Below the pieces are notes generated by a model that worked only from the letters and a program-made list of their open reading frames with translations, did not search any database and was not told the DNA's origin. Shown in pieces: positions 49,194-58,026 of a DNA stretch of 64,000 bases (position 1 is the stretch's first letter; each line of letters begins with the position of its first letter). The DNA comes from Opitutaceae bacterium (GTDB taxonomy: Bacteria; Verrucomicrobiota; Verrucomicrobiia; Opitutales; Opitutaceae): positions 1 to 64,000 of the forward strand of contig SXSC01000146.1 in assembly GCA_005792355.1 (NCBI GenBank), in the 5' to 3' direction. The translations under genes and the position numbers were made by a program.

Positions 49194-51521
49194 ATGGCCT
49201 CCCTCGCGGCTCAAACCGCCCCGGCGGGCGATCCGCGCAACGAAGCCGTCAAGCTCTCGGCGTTCGAAGTGCGCTCCACCTCTGATTCCGGCTACAACGT
49301 CACCGACTCCAACAGCGCGCTGAAGATGGCAGTCGATACCAAGGACCTTCCCTTCAGCCTCAGCATTCTTTCCGCCGACTTGCTGCGGGACTTCGCGGCG
49401 TTCAACGAAACCGAGGGCCTGCGCCTCAACGCTGGCGTCAATCCGGTCGAGAACTTCATCGCGAAATCCCAGAACCGGCCCTGCATTCGCGGCACGTCTT
49501 CAGTCCGGGTCTATGCCGACGGTCTTTTTCTCAATTCGCTCGTCACGCCCAATATTGCCATTGACCGGGTGGAGATTTTGAAGGGCACGTCCGGAAATCT
49601 CTTCGGCATCGGGGAGCCGGGCGGCACGCTCAACTACGTCTACAAGCCGGCGCTGGCGAAGGCGAAAGTCTCCCTTAACGCCGGCGTCGGGAGCTGGGCC
49701 GAACGATTTGCGCAGCTCGACCTTGGCGGCCCGCTCGCGGCGGATGGAAAACTCACCGCGCGTTTCGGGATCGGCTACCAGTCGGGTGAGGCCTTCAACG
49801 TTTACACGAAGTTCGAGACCAGGGAATTCTACGCCCGTCTCCGCTACGCGTTCACGCCTGACACCACTCTCCAGCTCACGCTGGCGCAATCCGATCGGCA
49901 CACCGATTCGCCGTCGCGACTGTCCTACGACGGCCTTGCCGGCAGGCGCCATCCAGTGAATGAGGCGAGCCAGGCCGCCCGCTATCAATCCCTCGGCACC
50001 GACCTGATCAAATCCGGCCTCCTCCACCGCCGCAGCAACACGCAAACTCCGGACTCATCCGCCGACGTCGTCACCAACACGTTTGGGGCGGAAATCAGCC
50101 ACAAGTTCTCCGCCCGGTGGTGGCTGCGCGCGGCGGCGGCGCGCACCCACATGGATCGCGATTCGCTCCTGACGCCGATTTGGTTCGATACTCCGGTCAT
50201 CGAGGCCGGCACCACGCTTTCCCCCCATCCCGTCACCGGCCAAACGGTCGCGACGCCCACGGTCCGGGGCGACATCCTGGCTTCGGCGGATGGCGGTGCG
50301 CTCATGTTCGACAACCTCGCGTCTGACTCCGCGCAGATTAATCTCCTTGGCCATTTCGACTTTAGCCGCGGCAGCTGGAAGACCGTGCTTGGCGCCGACT
50401 ACAATCAGGAGGTGTTTTACTACGACCGTTGGCGCAGCAACTGGATTTTTGGCCCCACTGCCGCGGAAAACGCCGTCCTGCTTGGGCCCACGCTCCGGGT
50501 GCAGCCCGTCGTCGCCAACGTGCTCAATCCGGGCGCCGGATGGAGTCTGAAGCAGGCCACGCCACCCCGGTCGACCTTTACCGTGCCCTTGGGCAATTTC
50601 ACCAACACTGTGCAGGGACCGGGCTACTATTGGATCAATCACATCAAACTCTTCGGCGACCGGCTTGTTTTCACCGGCAGCGTCCGTCGCGACGAGGCCA
50701 AGGCGAACAACAAACAATTCCGCCAGATCTCCCGCACCGGGTTGACCACCGCCAAGGCCGATCAACCCCAGACCACCCACTCGCTCGGCGCGGTCTTCAA
50801 ATTCACGAGGAATCTCTCCGCTTACGTGAACGACGGCACCACCTTTCGGCCCCAAGCCGCCCTGGTCACCGACCGGGCTCAAAACGTCTCCCTGGCCCAA
50901 CCCCTTTCCGGCAACGGCGGTGACATCGGCTTCCGGCTCAATCTGCCCCGGCAGCGCCTCCAGCTCTCCGCGGGTGCCTTCCGGGTGGCCCAGACCAATT
51001 TCATCGTCACGGTGACGGAGCGCCAGCCGGACGGCACGAACCTCACCTGGCAGGAGCAGTCCGGCGAAAATCAGGTGGAGGGATACGAGCTCGAGGCGAG
51101 CGCGAACCTGACCTCCGCCTTGTCGGTCAACCTGAGCTTTGTGCACCTCGACTCGTTCGTGAAGCGCAACCGGCAGTTGCCCCTGCAGGTGGGACAGGAA
51201 CTCGCCGGCACGCCCGCGAACAAGTTCGTCCTGCTCGGCCGCCATACCTTCAACGACCGGCTCTCGCTTGGCGGCGCCGTCACCGTCGTGCGGGACGACC
51301 AGTATTTCCTCACCGCCCCCAACAACAATCCCCTCAATCGCGCCTATACCAGCGGCTATCATCAGGCCGATCTGTTCGCGACCTACTCCTTTCGTTGGCG
51401 CGACCAACACCGGGTCCGCCTGCAGCTGAACCTTTACAACATCACGGATGAGCTCTACTCCGCCGAATTCGGCACCAGCAAGCCGTTCGGCTTCCGCTTC
51501 TCCACCTCGGTCGGCTGGTGA
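49194..51521 (+). CDS. TonB-dependent receptor, siderophore-receptor type (locus B), start out of frame
   Basis: 775 aa from the first in-frame ATG (49194), but that start falls inside the signal peptide (MASLAAQT). The true start is almost certainly ATG 49124, which is one base out of phase because of the C9 tract; the full protein would have about 798 aa. Then LSAFEVRSTSDSGYNVTDSN, plug (LPFSLSILSADLLRDFAAFN, CIRGTSSVRVYADGLFLNS, IDRVEILKGTSGNLFGIGEP) and a barrel ending FSTSVGW. Closest relative in the window is the receptor at 29351. Promoter: element copy 5. Divergent from the XylR-type regulator. Confidence 0.88.
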   Translation: MASLAAQTAPAGDPRNEAVKLSAFEVRSTSDSGYNVTDSNSALKMAVDTKDLPFSLSILSADLLRDFAAFNETEGLRLNAGVNPVENFIAKSQNRPCIRGTSSVRVYADGLFLNSLVTPNIAIDRVEILKGTSGNLFGIGEPGGTLNYVYKPALAKAKVSLNAGVGSWAERFAQLDLGGPLAADGKLTARFGIGYQSGEAFNVYTKFETREFYARLRYAFTPDTTLQLTLAQSDRHTDSPSRLSYDGLAGRRHPVNEASQAARYQSLGTDLIKSGLLHRRSNTQTPDSSADVVTNTFGAEISHKFSARWWLRAAAARTHMDRDSLLTPIWFDTPVIEAGTTLSPHPVTGQTVATPTVRGDILASADGGALMFDNLASDSAQINLLGHFDFSRGSWKTVLGADYNQEVFYYDRWRSNWIFGPTAAENAVLLGPTLRVQPVVANVLNPGAGWSLKQATPPRSTFTVPLGNFTNTVQGPGYYWINHIKLFGDRLVFTGSVRRDEAKANNKQFRQISRTGLTTAKADQPQTTHSLGAVFKFTRNLSAYVNDGTTFRPQAALVTDRAQNVSLAQPLSGNGGDIGFRLNLPRQRLQLSAGAFRVAQTNFIVTVTERQPDGTNLTWQEQSGENQVEGYELEASANLTSALSVNLSFVHLDSFVKRNRQLPLQVGQELAGTPANKFVLLGRHTFNDRLSLGGAVTVVRDDQYFLTAPNNNPLNRAYTSGYHQADLFATYSFRWRDQHRVRLQLNLYNITDELYSAEFGTSKPFGFRFSTSVGW

Positions 51522-51572
51522 TCGCACGATTCATTAGCGCCACACCTCACCGGTCACAATCTCTCCCAACTC

Positions 51573-52301
51573 ATGTCCCTGCAACTGCTCAATCGCGCTC
51601 GCGTCGAAGCGAGCATCGCCACGGCGAGAATCGTCTTTCGCCACTTCTAGGTCTCCCTCCCGCTGTTCGCGGCGTGGACCATCAAGGACTGGGAGGGGAA
51701 GGGGCCCGAATACGACGAGGTGCGCGATTGCGCGTTGGGTTGGGATGTCACCGATTTCGGGAGCAAGGATTTCCCGCGGATTGGCCGCACGCTGTTCACG
51801 CTGCGCAACGGCCATATCCGCGATCCGCGCTATCCGAAGAGTTACGCCGAAAAACTCATCCTCGACCCCGAGGGCCAGCGCGCGCCGGCGCACTTCCACC
51901 GGACCAAGCGCGAGGACATCATCAACCGCGGCGGCGGAAACATCTGCGTGCAACTCACCCGCACCGACGCCGAGGATCGGCCCGCCAAGGGAACCCTCGA
52001 CCTCGTCGTGGACGGTTGCCGGCGCACGATCGCCAGCGGCGAGACGGTGCGGCTGACGCCGGGCGAGAGCCTCTGCATCCCGCCGCGGACCATCCACCAA
52101 TTTTGGGGCGAAGAGGGCACCGGCTACCGTATCGACGGCGTCGGCTACAGTGTCAGCAGCGAAGTCTCGAGTGTGTGCGACGACATGAAGGATAATTTCT
52201 TCTTCGCGGATCTCGTGCGCTACCCGGTCATCGTGGAGGACGCGCCGCGCATCCACTACCTCTGCAACGAATACCCCGGCGTGGAGGCGGTTGCGCGTTA
52301 A
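51573..52301 (+). pseudogene. D-lyxose-isomerase-like cupin gene with in-frame TAG
   Basis: From ATG 51573 the frame reads MSLQLLNRARVEASIATARI then VFRHF, TAG (51648-51650), VSLPLFAAWTIKDWEG and on to TAA 52299. The part after the stop (RDCALGWDVTDFGSKDF, TLFTLRNGHI, EKLILDPEGQRAPAHFHRTK, EDIINRGGGN, CIPPRTIHQFWGEEGTGYR) is a metal-binding cupin of the D-lyxose/D-mannose isomerase type, with its His ligands kept. An internal start (51720) would lose about 50 residues. A single base change explains the stop. It overlaps no gene and lies 5 bp before the MFS gene, which is broken in the same way. Confidence 0.7.
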
Positions 52302-52306
52302 CTCCG

Positions 52307-52978
52307 ATGAATTCCCCCGCCCCGAGCCCCACGGCCGCGCCGCTCAAACCCACCCGCGCCCGCTTCGGGGTCGTGGGTTTCTGCGTCGCCCTCGCCGTCG
52401 TCACCTATCTCGACCGCGCGTGCATCGGCGTGCTCGCGCCCGACATCCGTCGCGATCTCGGGCTCGACATGAAGCAGATGAGCTACGTCTTCAGCGCGTT
52501 CACGCTCGCCTAGGTTTTCGCCGTGCCGGCCGATCTGCTCGGCGGCGTCACGACCGACTGGCTCGCGCGCAAGCTGGGCCTGCGCCTCGGCCGCGCCCTC
52601 GTGGGCGGCGCGGCCTACGCCGTCGCGGCGACCGCGATGTTTGCCGCCACGCAGGCGACCGACAATCCGCACGCGTCGGCCGTGCTCCTCGCCGTGGCGG
52701 GTGGCGCCTCGATGTTCGCCCTGGCGGCCTCGTGGGCGACGTGCATCGAAATCAGTTCCGAGCACTCGGGCCTTGTCAGCGCGACGATGAACACCATGGG
52801 CCAGGTCGGCGGCATGCTCTCGCCCATCGTGCTCGCGTGGCTGGTCGAACGTTCCGGCGCGGCCGGCAAGTGGCAGCTGCCGCTCCAGTTGATCGGCACC
52901 GTCTACGCCACCGCCGCACTCGCGGGGATCTTCATCAACCCCAGCCGGCAACTCTCCGTCGCTCCACCACGGCGGTGA
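52307..52978 (+). pseudogene. MFS transporter with in-frame TAG and internal deletion
   Basis: The first 68 codons give the start of a hexuronate/sugar-type MFS permease ([34 protein letters not shown]), then TAG (52511-52513) where homologues usually have Tyr, then VFAVPA. The sequence next jumps to what looks like the second half (GGVTTDWLARKLGLRLGRAL, ATMNTMGQVGGMLSPIVLAW), so about four or five membrane helices are missing. At 223 codons it is half the usual length. It cannot be a working 12-helix permease. Confidence 0.7.
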
Positions 52979-53034
52979 CTTTTCGGCCGAACGGCTCGTC
53001 GCCTTTTCTCCCGACACCAGCGAGATTCCGGGTG

Positions 53035-53062
53035 TTGACGCGGCCGGATCACTGGTATGACC
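53035..53062 (+). promoter_or_regulatory. Promoter with GntR-like site before the FAH gene
   Basis: -35 TTGACG (53035-53040), 15-bp spacer, -10 TATGAC (53056-53061) overlapped by TGGTATGACC (53053-53062), a TGGT-N3-ACC site like those bound by FadR-subfamily GntR regulators. The same arrangement, with TATGACCTCTNACCTC, occurs before the SDR gene at 62902. Confidence 0.7.
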
Positions 53063-53100
53063 TCTAACCTCTTTCCCTCTGTTTCGCCCCCTTCCTCCCC

Positions 53101-53958
53101 ATGAAACTCATCCGCACCGGCGCGCCCGGTCTTGAAACTCCCGGCCTCCAGCTCAGCGATGGCCGGCGCATCGATGCCTCGGGCTTCGGCTCGGACTACG
53201 ACGAAGCTTTCTTCGGCAGCGACGGCCTGGCGCGGCTGGCCGCCTGGGCGCAGGCGAACGCCGCTTCCGCCCCGGTGATCACTCCGGATGTGCACCTCGG
53301 GCCGTGCCTCGCGCGCCCGAGCAAAATCGTGTGCGTGGGGCTGAACTACGCGGACCACGCGAAGGAGTCCGGGATGCCGATCCCGCCCGAGCCGATTCTC
53401 TTTTTCAAGAGCACCACGTCCATTGCCGGGCCGAACGATGCGGTCGTCATCCCGCGCGGCTCGAAGAAGACGGACTGGGAAGTGGAGCTGGCCGTCATCA
53501 TTGGCCGGCGTGCGAGCTACGTGAGCGAGGCGGACGCGATGCAGCATGTGGCCGGGTATGCGCTGCACAACGACTACAGCGAGCGCGAGTGGCAGCTCGA
53601 GCGCGGCGGCCAGTGGGTGAAGGGAAAAAGCTGCGACACTTTTGCGCCGCTCGGGCCGTTCCTGGCCACGCGCGATGAAGTGGCCGACCCGCAGGCGCTC
53701 AAGCTCTGGCTCAGCGTCAACGGCGTGAGGCGCCAGCACAGCACGACGGCGCAGATGATTTTCGGCGTGCGACAGCTGGTCAGCTATATCAGCCAATTCA
53801 TGACGCTCCTGCCCGGCGATGTGATCAGCACGGGCACGCCGCCCGGGGTCGGCCTGGGACTCAAGCCGCAGCCGATTTTCTTGCAGCCCGGCGATGTGGT
53901 TGAACTGGGCATCGACGGCTTGGGCACGCAGCGTCAGGTGGCTCGCGCCTACGCCTGA
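53101..53958 (+). CDS. FAH-family hydrolase, candidate 2,4-diketo-3-deoxy sugar acid hydrolase
   Basis: 285 aa, cytoplasmic. SKIVCVGLNYADHAKESGMP, ILFFKSTTSIAGPNDAVVIP, TDWEVELAVIIG (metal-binding acidic residues) and LLPGDVISTGTPPGVGLGL are standard FAH-domain landmarks. Members of this subgroup include ureidoglycolate lyase-like proteins, acylpyruvate hydrolases and 2,4-diketo-3-deoxy-L-fuconate/pentonate hydrolases. The last is favoured here because an SDR with the same promoter and glycolate-oxidase-like genes lie nearby; the products would be pyruvate plus lactate or glycolate. The exact substrate is inference. Confidence 0.85.
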   Translation: MKLIRTGAPGLETPGLQLSDGRRIDASGFGSDYDEAFFGSDGLARLAAWAQANAASAPVITPDVHLGPCLARPSKIVCVGLNYADHAKESGMPIPPEPILFFKSTTSIAGPNDAVVIPRGSKKTDWEVELAVIIGRRASYVSEADAMQHVAGYALHNDYSEREWQLERGGQWVKGKSCDTFAPLGPFLATRDEVADPQALKLWLSVNGVRRQHSTTAQMIFGVRQLVSYISQFMTLLPGDVISTGTPPGVGLGLKPQPIFLQPGDVVELGIDGLGTQRQVARAYA

Positions 53959-54041
53959 TCCGCCCTGTCTTCGACCCCAGGCCCATCTACCCCAACCCCG
54001 TCCGTCGCTCGAAATCCGGACGATAGAATCCGAATCGAAAA

Positions 54042-56687
54042 ATGAAAACCCACCGCTCCTTTTTCCGTTTCCGCCCGGGTTGTCCGCGGCTTCTTCTCTC
54101 CCTGTGGCTCGCATCGCCGGCCGTGCTACCGGCCGCCGAGCCGGTCGATCCGAACCGCTTCGAAAAGGAAGTGCTCGTGAAAGCGGCGCGCGATGCGATC
54201 CAACTGGAGGTGCTACCCGGTGGTGACGTGCTCTTTGTCGAATACTGGGGCGGAGTGAAACGCTGGGACGCGAAGTCGGGCGCGGTCAGCAAGCTGGGGC
54301 AGGTGCCGGCGTATGCGAAGGGCGAACTCGGGCTGCTCGGCCTGGCCGCCGCGCGTGATTTTGAGCGAAGCGGACATTTGTATGTGCAGTTTTGTCCGGC
54401 CGCGAAACAGGGGACGATGCGCGTGAGCCGGTTTACGGTGAAAGACGGAAAAATGCCGGCGGAGTCCGAGTTGGAGCTGCTTTCCTGGCCCTACGATACC
54501 GAGCACGTCTTTCACATGGGCGGCGCGATGTGGCTGGATGCGAAAGGCGATCTCTACATCGGCACGGGTGACAATTGTCACTTTGACCCGGGCCTGCCGC
54601 AGGACACGCGGCCGGACCGCAAGAACTGGGACGCCTTCCGCACCGCCGCAAACTCGCGCGACCTGCGCGGCAAGGTGCTGCGCATTCATCCGCGGCCGGA
54701 GGGCGGCTACTCGATTCCCGCGGGCAATCTCTTCGCCGATGGCAAGGACGGCAGGCCGGAGGTGTTCGCCATGGGCGTGCGCAATCCGTTCCGGCTCTCG
54801 GTGGACGACAAGACCGGCACGCTCTACTTCGGCGATGTCGGCCCAAACCTGCCGCCATCCCTGGGAGTGACTCCGGACGGCTATGAGGAAATCAATGCCA
54901 CGCAGACCGCCGGCAATTTCGGCTGGCCGCTCTTTGTCGGTCCGAACGAGGCGCTGCCGCTTTACGATTTTGCCGCGGACAAGCCCGGCAAACGCTACGA
55001 CCCGCAGTCGCCGGAGAATCTCTCGCCGCGTAACACCGGCCTCCGGAAGCTGCCGCCCGCCAAACCTGCGCTCGTCTGGTATCCGAGCGTGCCGTCCCAG
55101 CGGTTCCCCTCGCTCGGCAGCGGCGGCCGCACCATCATGGCCGGGCCGGTGTATCGCTACGACGCGGCGAACCCCTCCCCCCACAAGCTGCCCGCGGCCT
55201 TCGATGGCCGCCTCTTTATCTACGAGTGGATGCGAAACTGGATTCAGACCGTGAAGCTCGACACTGCCGGCCCGGAAATCGAACCCTTCGTGCCCAACTG
55301 GACGCTGCGCCGCCCCATCGACATGAAGTTCGGTCCCGACGGAGCGCTCTACATGATCGAATACGGCGATCTTTGGTGGCAGAACAACGACAGCCGCATC
55401 GTGCGGATCGGGTATCGGCGCGGCAATCGCGCCCCGGTGGCGAGACTCGTCGCCAGTGAAACGGCGGGCCGGCAGCCGCTCGCGCTCACCTTCGATGCTT
55501 CCACCTCCACCGACGCCGACGGCGACACGTTGAAATTTGCGTGGAGCATTGCGGGCCAGGAACAGCCAGGCGGCGGAGCGAAGTTCGCACACACCTTCGG
55601 GCAGCCCGGCAACTATGAGGTCCGCGTGACGGCGCTGGATCGGAGCGGGGCGAAGAGCACGGCGACAGAGATGATCTACGTCGGCAATGGGCGTCCCGCG
55701 GTGCGCTTCGATTCACCGACGCACGGCTCGTTCTTCGAATGGGAGGCCGCGATTCCCTACCAGGTTTCCGTCACCGAAACCGACGGCGACCGCGTGGAGA
55801 CGAATCTCGCCACCGTGCAAGGCGAGTTCCGCGGCCGTCGCTTCGCCACCGATGGCGACCTGGCCACGCTCGATCCCGGACTCGCGCTGATGCGGGCCAG
55901 CACGTGCTTTTCCTGCCACATGGCGGACACGCCCTCCGCCGGCCCTTCCTACAAGACCGTCGCCTTGAAATACAAGGACGACCCCGCGGCCGCCGAGCGT
56001 CTCGCGCAGAAAATTCTCAATGGCGGCAGCGGCGCCTGGGGTCTGATGCCGATGCCGCCGCATCCGCAGCACAGCCTCGATCAGACCCGTCGCATGGCCG
56101 CGTGGGTGCTCGCGCTGAAGGACGATCCGTCGAGTCCGCCGCAGTCGGGCACCAGCGGCACCTTTATCGCTCCAAAGCAGCCGGCAGACCGCTTGGTGAA
56201 TGAAGGCGTGCTCATTCTCACCGCGGCCTACACGGATGACGGCAAACAGGGCTCGATGCCGCGCCTGCGGGGCGAGAGTTCCGTGGTGCTGCATTCCCGC
56301 CGCAAGAAGGCCGCACTCTACGACGAGAATCACGGCATGTCCTACATCGAGCACGCCTACGGGGAGAAAGCCATCGTCGGCTATTTCAAGGATGGCGCCC
56401 ACATCCTCTGGCGCGACCTGAACCTCGCCGGCATCTCGCGCCTCACGGTCCGCGCCGGCTCCTTCGCCACGAAGGGCGGCACGCTCGAACTCCGCCGCGG
56501 CTCACCCTCCGGCGCCCTGCTCGCCCGCGTCGACGTGCCGCCCATCGGCGCCGGCGATGGCAACGAGTTCGTCTCGCTCCCCGCCACGCTCACGAACGCC
56601 ACCGGCCTGACCGACGTCTGCGTCGTCGCGCGCTGCACCGACCGGGGCACCGTGCTCGGCCTGAATTGGATCGAGTTTCACCCGTGA
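54042..56687 (+). CDS. Secreted PQQ-type sugar dehydrogenase fused to PKD, cytochrome c and C-terminal beta domain
   Basis: 881 aa. Signal peptide to about residue 30. Residues ~40-470 are a glucose/sorbosone-dehydrogenase-like propeller (LEVLPGGDVLFVEYWGGVKR, YAKGELGLLGLAAARDF, ALYMIEYGDLWW). About 475-560 is a PKD domain (ALTFDASTSTDADGDTLKFA). A haem motif CFSCH begins at Cys622, with a distal Met in LMPMPPH. The last ~150 residues look like a CBM6-type carbohydrate-binding domain. It probably oxidises aldoses to lactones in the periplasm and passes electrons to its own cytochrome. It may supply the first step of the pathway completed by the genes downstream. Confidence 0.85.
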   Translation: MKTHRSFFRFRPGCPRLLLSLWLASPAVLPAAEPVDPNRFEKEVLVKAARDAIQLEVLPGGDVLFVEYWGGVKRWDAKSGAVSKLGQVPAYAKGELGLLGLAAARDFERSGHLYVQFCPAAKQGTMRVSRFTVKDGKMPAESELELLSWPYDTEHVFHMGGAMWLDAKGDLYIGTGDNCHFDPGLPQDTRPDRKNWDAFRTAANSRDLRGKVLRIHPRPEGGYSIPAGNLFADGKDGRPEVFAMGVRNPFRLSVDDKTGTLYFGDVGPNLPPSLGVTPDGYEEINATQTAGNFGWPLFVGPNEALPLYDFAADKPGKRYDPQSPENLSPRNTGLRKLPPAKPALVWYPSVPSQRFPSLGSGGRTIMAGPVYRYDAANPSPHKLPAAFDGRLFIYEWMRNWIQTVKLDTAGPEIEPFVPNWTLRRPIDMKFGPDGALYMIEYGDLWWQNNDSRIVRIGYRRGNRAPVARLVASETAGRQPLALTFDASTSTDADGDTLKFAWSIAGQEQPGGGAKFAHTFGQPGNYEVRVTALDRSGAKSTATEMIYVGNGRPAVRFDSPTHGSFFEWEAAIPYQVSVTETDGDRVETNLATVQGEFRGRRFATDGDLATLDPGLALMRASTCFSCHMADTPSAGPSYKTVALKYKDDPAAAERLAQKILNGGSGAWGLMPMPPHPQHSLDQTRRMAAWVLALKDDPSSPPQSGTSGTFIAPKQPADRLVNEGVLILTAAYTDDGKQGSMPRLRGESSVVLHSRRKKAALYDENHGMSYIEHAYGEKAIVGYFKDGAHILWRDLNLAGISRLTVRAGSFATKGGTLELRRGSPSGALLARVDVPPIGAGDGNEFVSLPATLTNATGLTDVCVVARCTDRGTVLGLNWIEFHP

Positions 56688-56842
56688 CCGATTCCACCCC
56701 GTCGAACACCCGCCGGGTGGTGCTGCTTTTCGCCGCCACGAATAACAACTGGAGCGTCAACATCGGCCTCTTCGCCCTCAGTTACTTCCTCGGCGCCATC
56801 TGCTGGGCCTTCATCAACTCCGAGGACCGCCTGCACGACTAG
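56684..56842 (+). pseudogene. 3' end of an MFS transporter gene
   Basis: Overlapping the dehydrogenase stop (GTGA), a 52-codon frame reads VVLLFAATNNNWSVNIGLFA then LSYFLGAICWAFINSED, the last helix and tail of an MFS permease. Nothing before it belongs to a permease, so the body is lost. It may have been the missing transporter of this sugar-acid cluster. Confidence 0.6.
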
Positions 56843-56947
56843 CTCATCACTCCAACCCTCCCTTGCTCCAAAACTCCAACCCTCCATTACTCCACCCTCC
56901 ATCCTCCACCACTCCAATACTCCAATACTCCAACCCTCCATCACTCC
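56843..56947. repeat. CTCCA-rich low-complexity tract
   Basis: About 100 bp made of loosely repeated ACTCCA/CCCTCCAT units, ending at the ATG of the SMP-30 gene. The same vocabulary fills the gaps at 61503-61631 and 63655-63688 (reverse sense). No ORF. Length variation by slippage is likely. Confidence 0.65.
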
Positions 56948-58015
56948 ATGAAATCCTCCTCATCCACCACCACCACCTCCCGTCGTTCCTTCCTCACCAC
57001 GCTCGGCACGCTCGCGGCCGCGCCGTTGATCGCGCGCGACTTCGGGCCTGGCGCCGCGCCGGTGCGTTATCCCGAGCCGGATGTCGTCGCGCTCGATCCC
57101 GCGTTCGCGAAATACAAGATCGCCATGTCGCCCATCGAGCGGCTGCACACCGGCATGTATTGGGCGGAAGGCCCGGCGTGGAGCGGCTGGGGAAACTACC
57201 TCGTGTGGAGCGATATTCCGAATGACGTGCAGCACCGCTGGCTGCAGGACGACGGCCGCGTGACCGTCCTGCGCAAACCCGCCGGCCACAGCAACGGCAA
57301 CACCTTCGACCGTTCCGGCCGCCAGATTTCCTTCGAGCACGGCAACCGCCGCGTCGTGCGCTACGAGCCCGACAACTCGGTCACCGTCCTCGCCGACAAG
57401 TTCAACGGCAAGCCGTTCAACGCCCCCAACGACGGCTCCGGACACCCCGACGGCAGTCTCTGGTTCACCGATCCCGGCTACGGCAGCCTCGGCAACTTCG
57501 AGGGGCACAAGGGCGAGCTCTTCCTCAAGGAAGCCGTCTATCGCCTCGATCCCGGCGGCAAGGTCGAGAAAGTCACCGACGAGATTTTCAAACCGAACGG
57601 CCTGTGCTTCTCGCCCAACTACACGAAGGTCTACGTGGCCGACACCGGCGCGTCGCACTACCCGGATGCGCCGAAAAACATCAAGGTTTGGGACGTCGAT
57701 GGGACCAGATTGAAGAATGGCCGCGAGTTCGCCTCGATGAAGATGAACCTCAATGGCAAGGAGGTCGCCGGGCTCGCCGATGGCATCCGTTGCGACCGGG
57801 ATGGCAACATCTGGGCCAGCGCCGGCTGGGTGGGCGCCGGCTACGACGGCGTGCACATCTTCTCGCCCGACGGCAAACGCATCGGCCAGGTGCTGCTGCC
57901 GGAAATCTGCAGCAACGTCTGCTTCGGCGGCCCGCGCCGCAACCGCCTCTTCATGACCGGCAGCCGCTCGCTTTACGCCGTCCACAGCGAGGCGCTCGGC
58001 GCGCACTGGTGCTGA
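56948..58015 (+). CDS. Tat-exported SMP-30/gluconolactonase family protein
   Basis: 355 aa. A Tat leader (SRRSFLTTLGTLAAAPLIA) is followed by a six-bladed SMP-30 propeller: GMYWAEGPAWSGWGNYLVWS, GHSNGNTFDRSGRQISFEHG, NAPNDGSGHPDGSLWFTDP, FKPNGLCFSPNYTKVYVADT and ADGIRCDRDGNIWAS give the metal-binding Glu, Asn and Asp positions of lactonases. It would open aldonolactones made by the dehydrogenase encoded just upstream, in the same compartment. The aldose epimerase gene follows after 11 bp, so they are co-transcribed. Confidence 0.87.
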   Translation: MKSSSSTTTTSRRSFLTTLGTLAAAPLIARDFGPGAAPVRYPEPDVVALDPAFAKYKIAMSPIERLHTGMYWAEGPAWSGWGNYLVWSDIPNDVQHRWLQDDGRVTVLRKPAGHSNGNTFDRSGRQISFEHGNRRVVRYEPDNSVTVLADKFNGKPFNAPNDGSGHPDGSLWFTDPGYGSLGNFEGHKGELFLKEAVYRLDPGGKVEKVTDEIFKPNGLCFSPNYTKVYVADTGASHYPDAPKNIKVWDVDGTRLKNGREFASMKMNLNGKEVAGLADGIRCDRDGNIWASAGWVGAGYDGVHIFSPDGKRIGQVLLPEICSNVCFGGPRRNRLFMTGSRSLYAVHSEALGAHWC

Positions 58016-58026
58016 ACCGCCACTCC

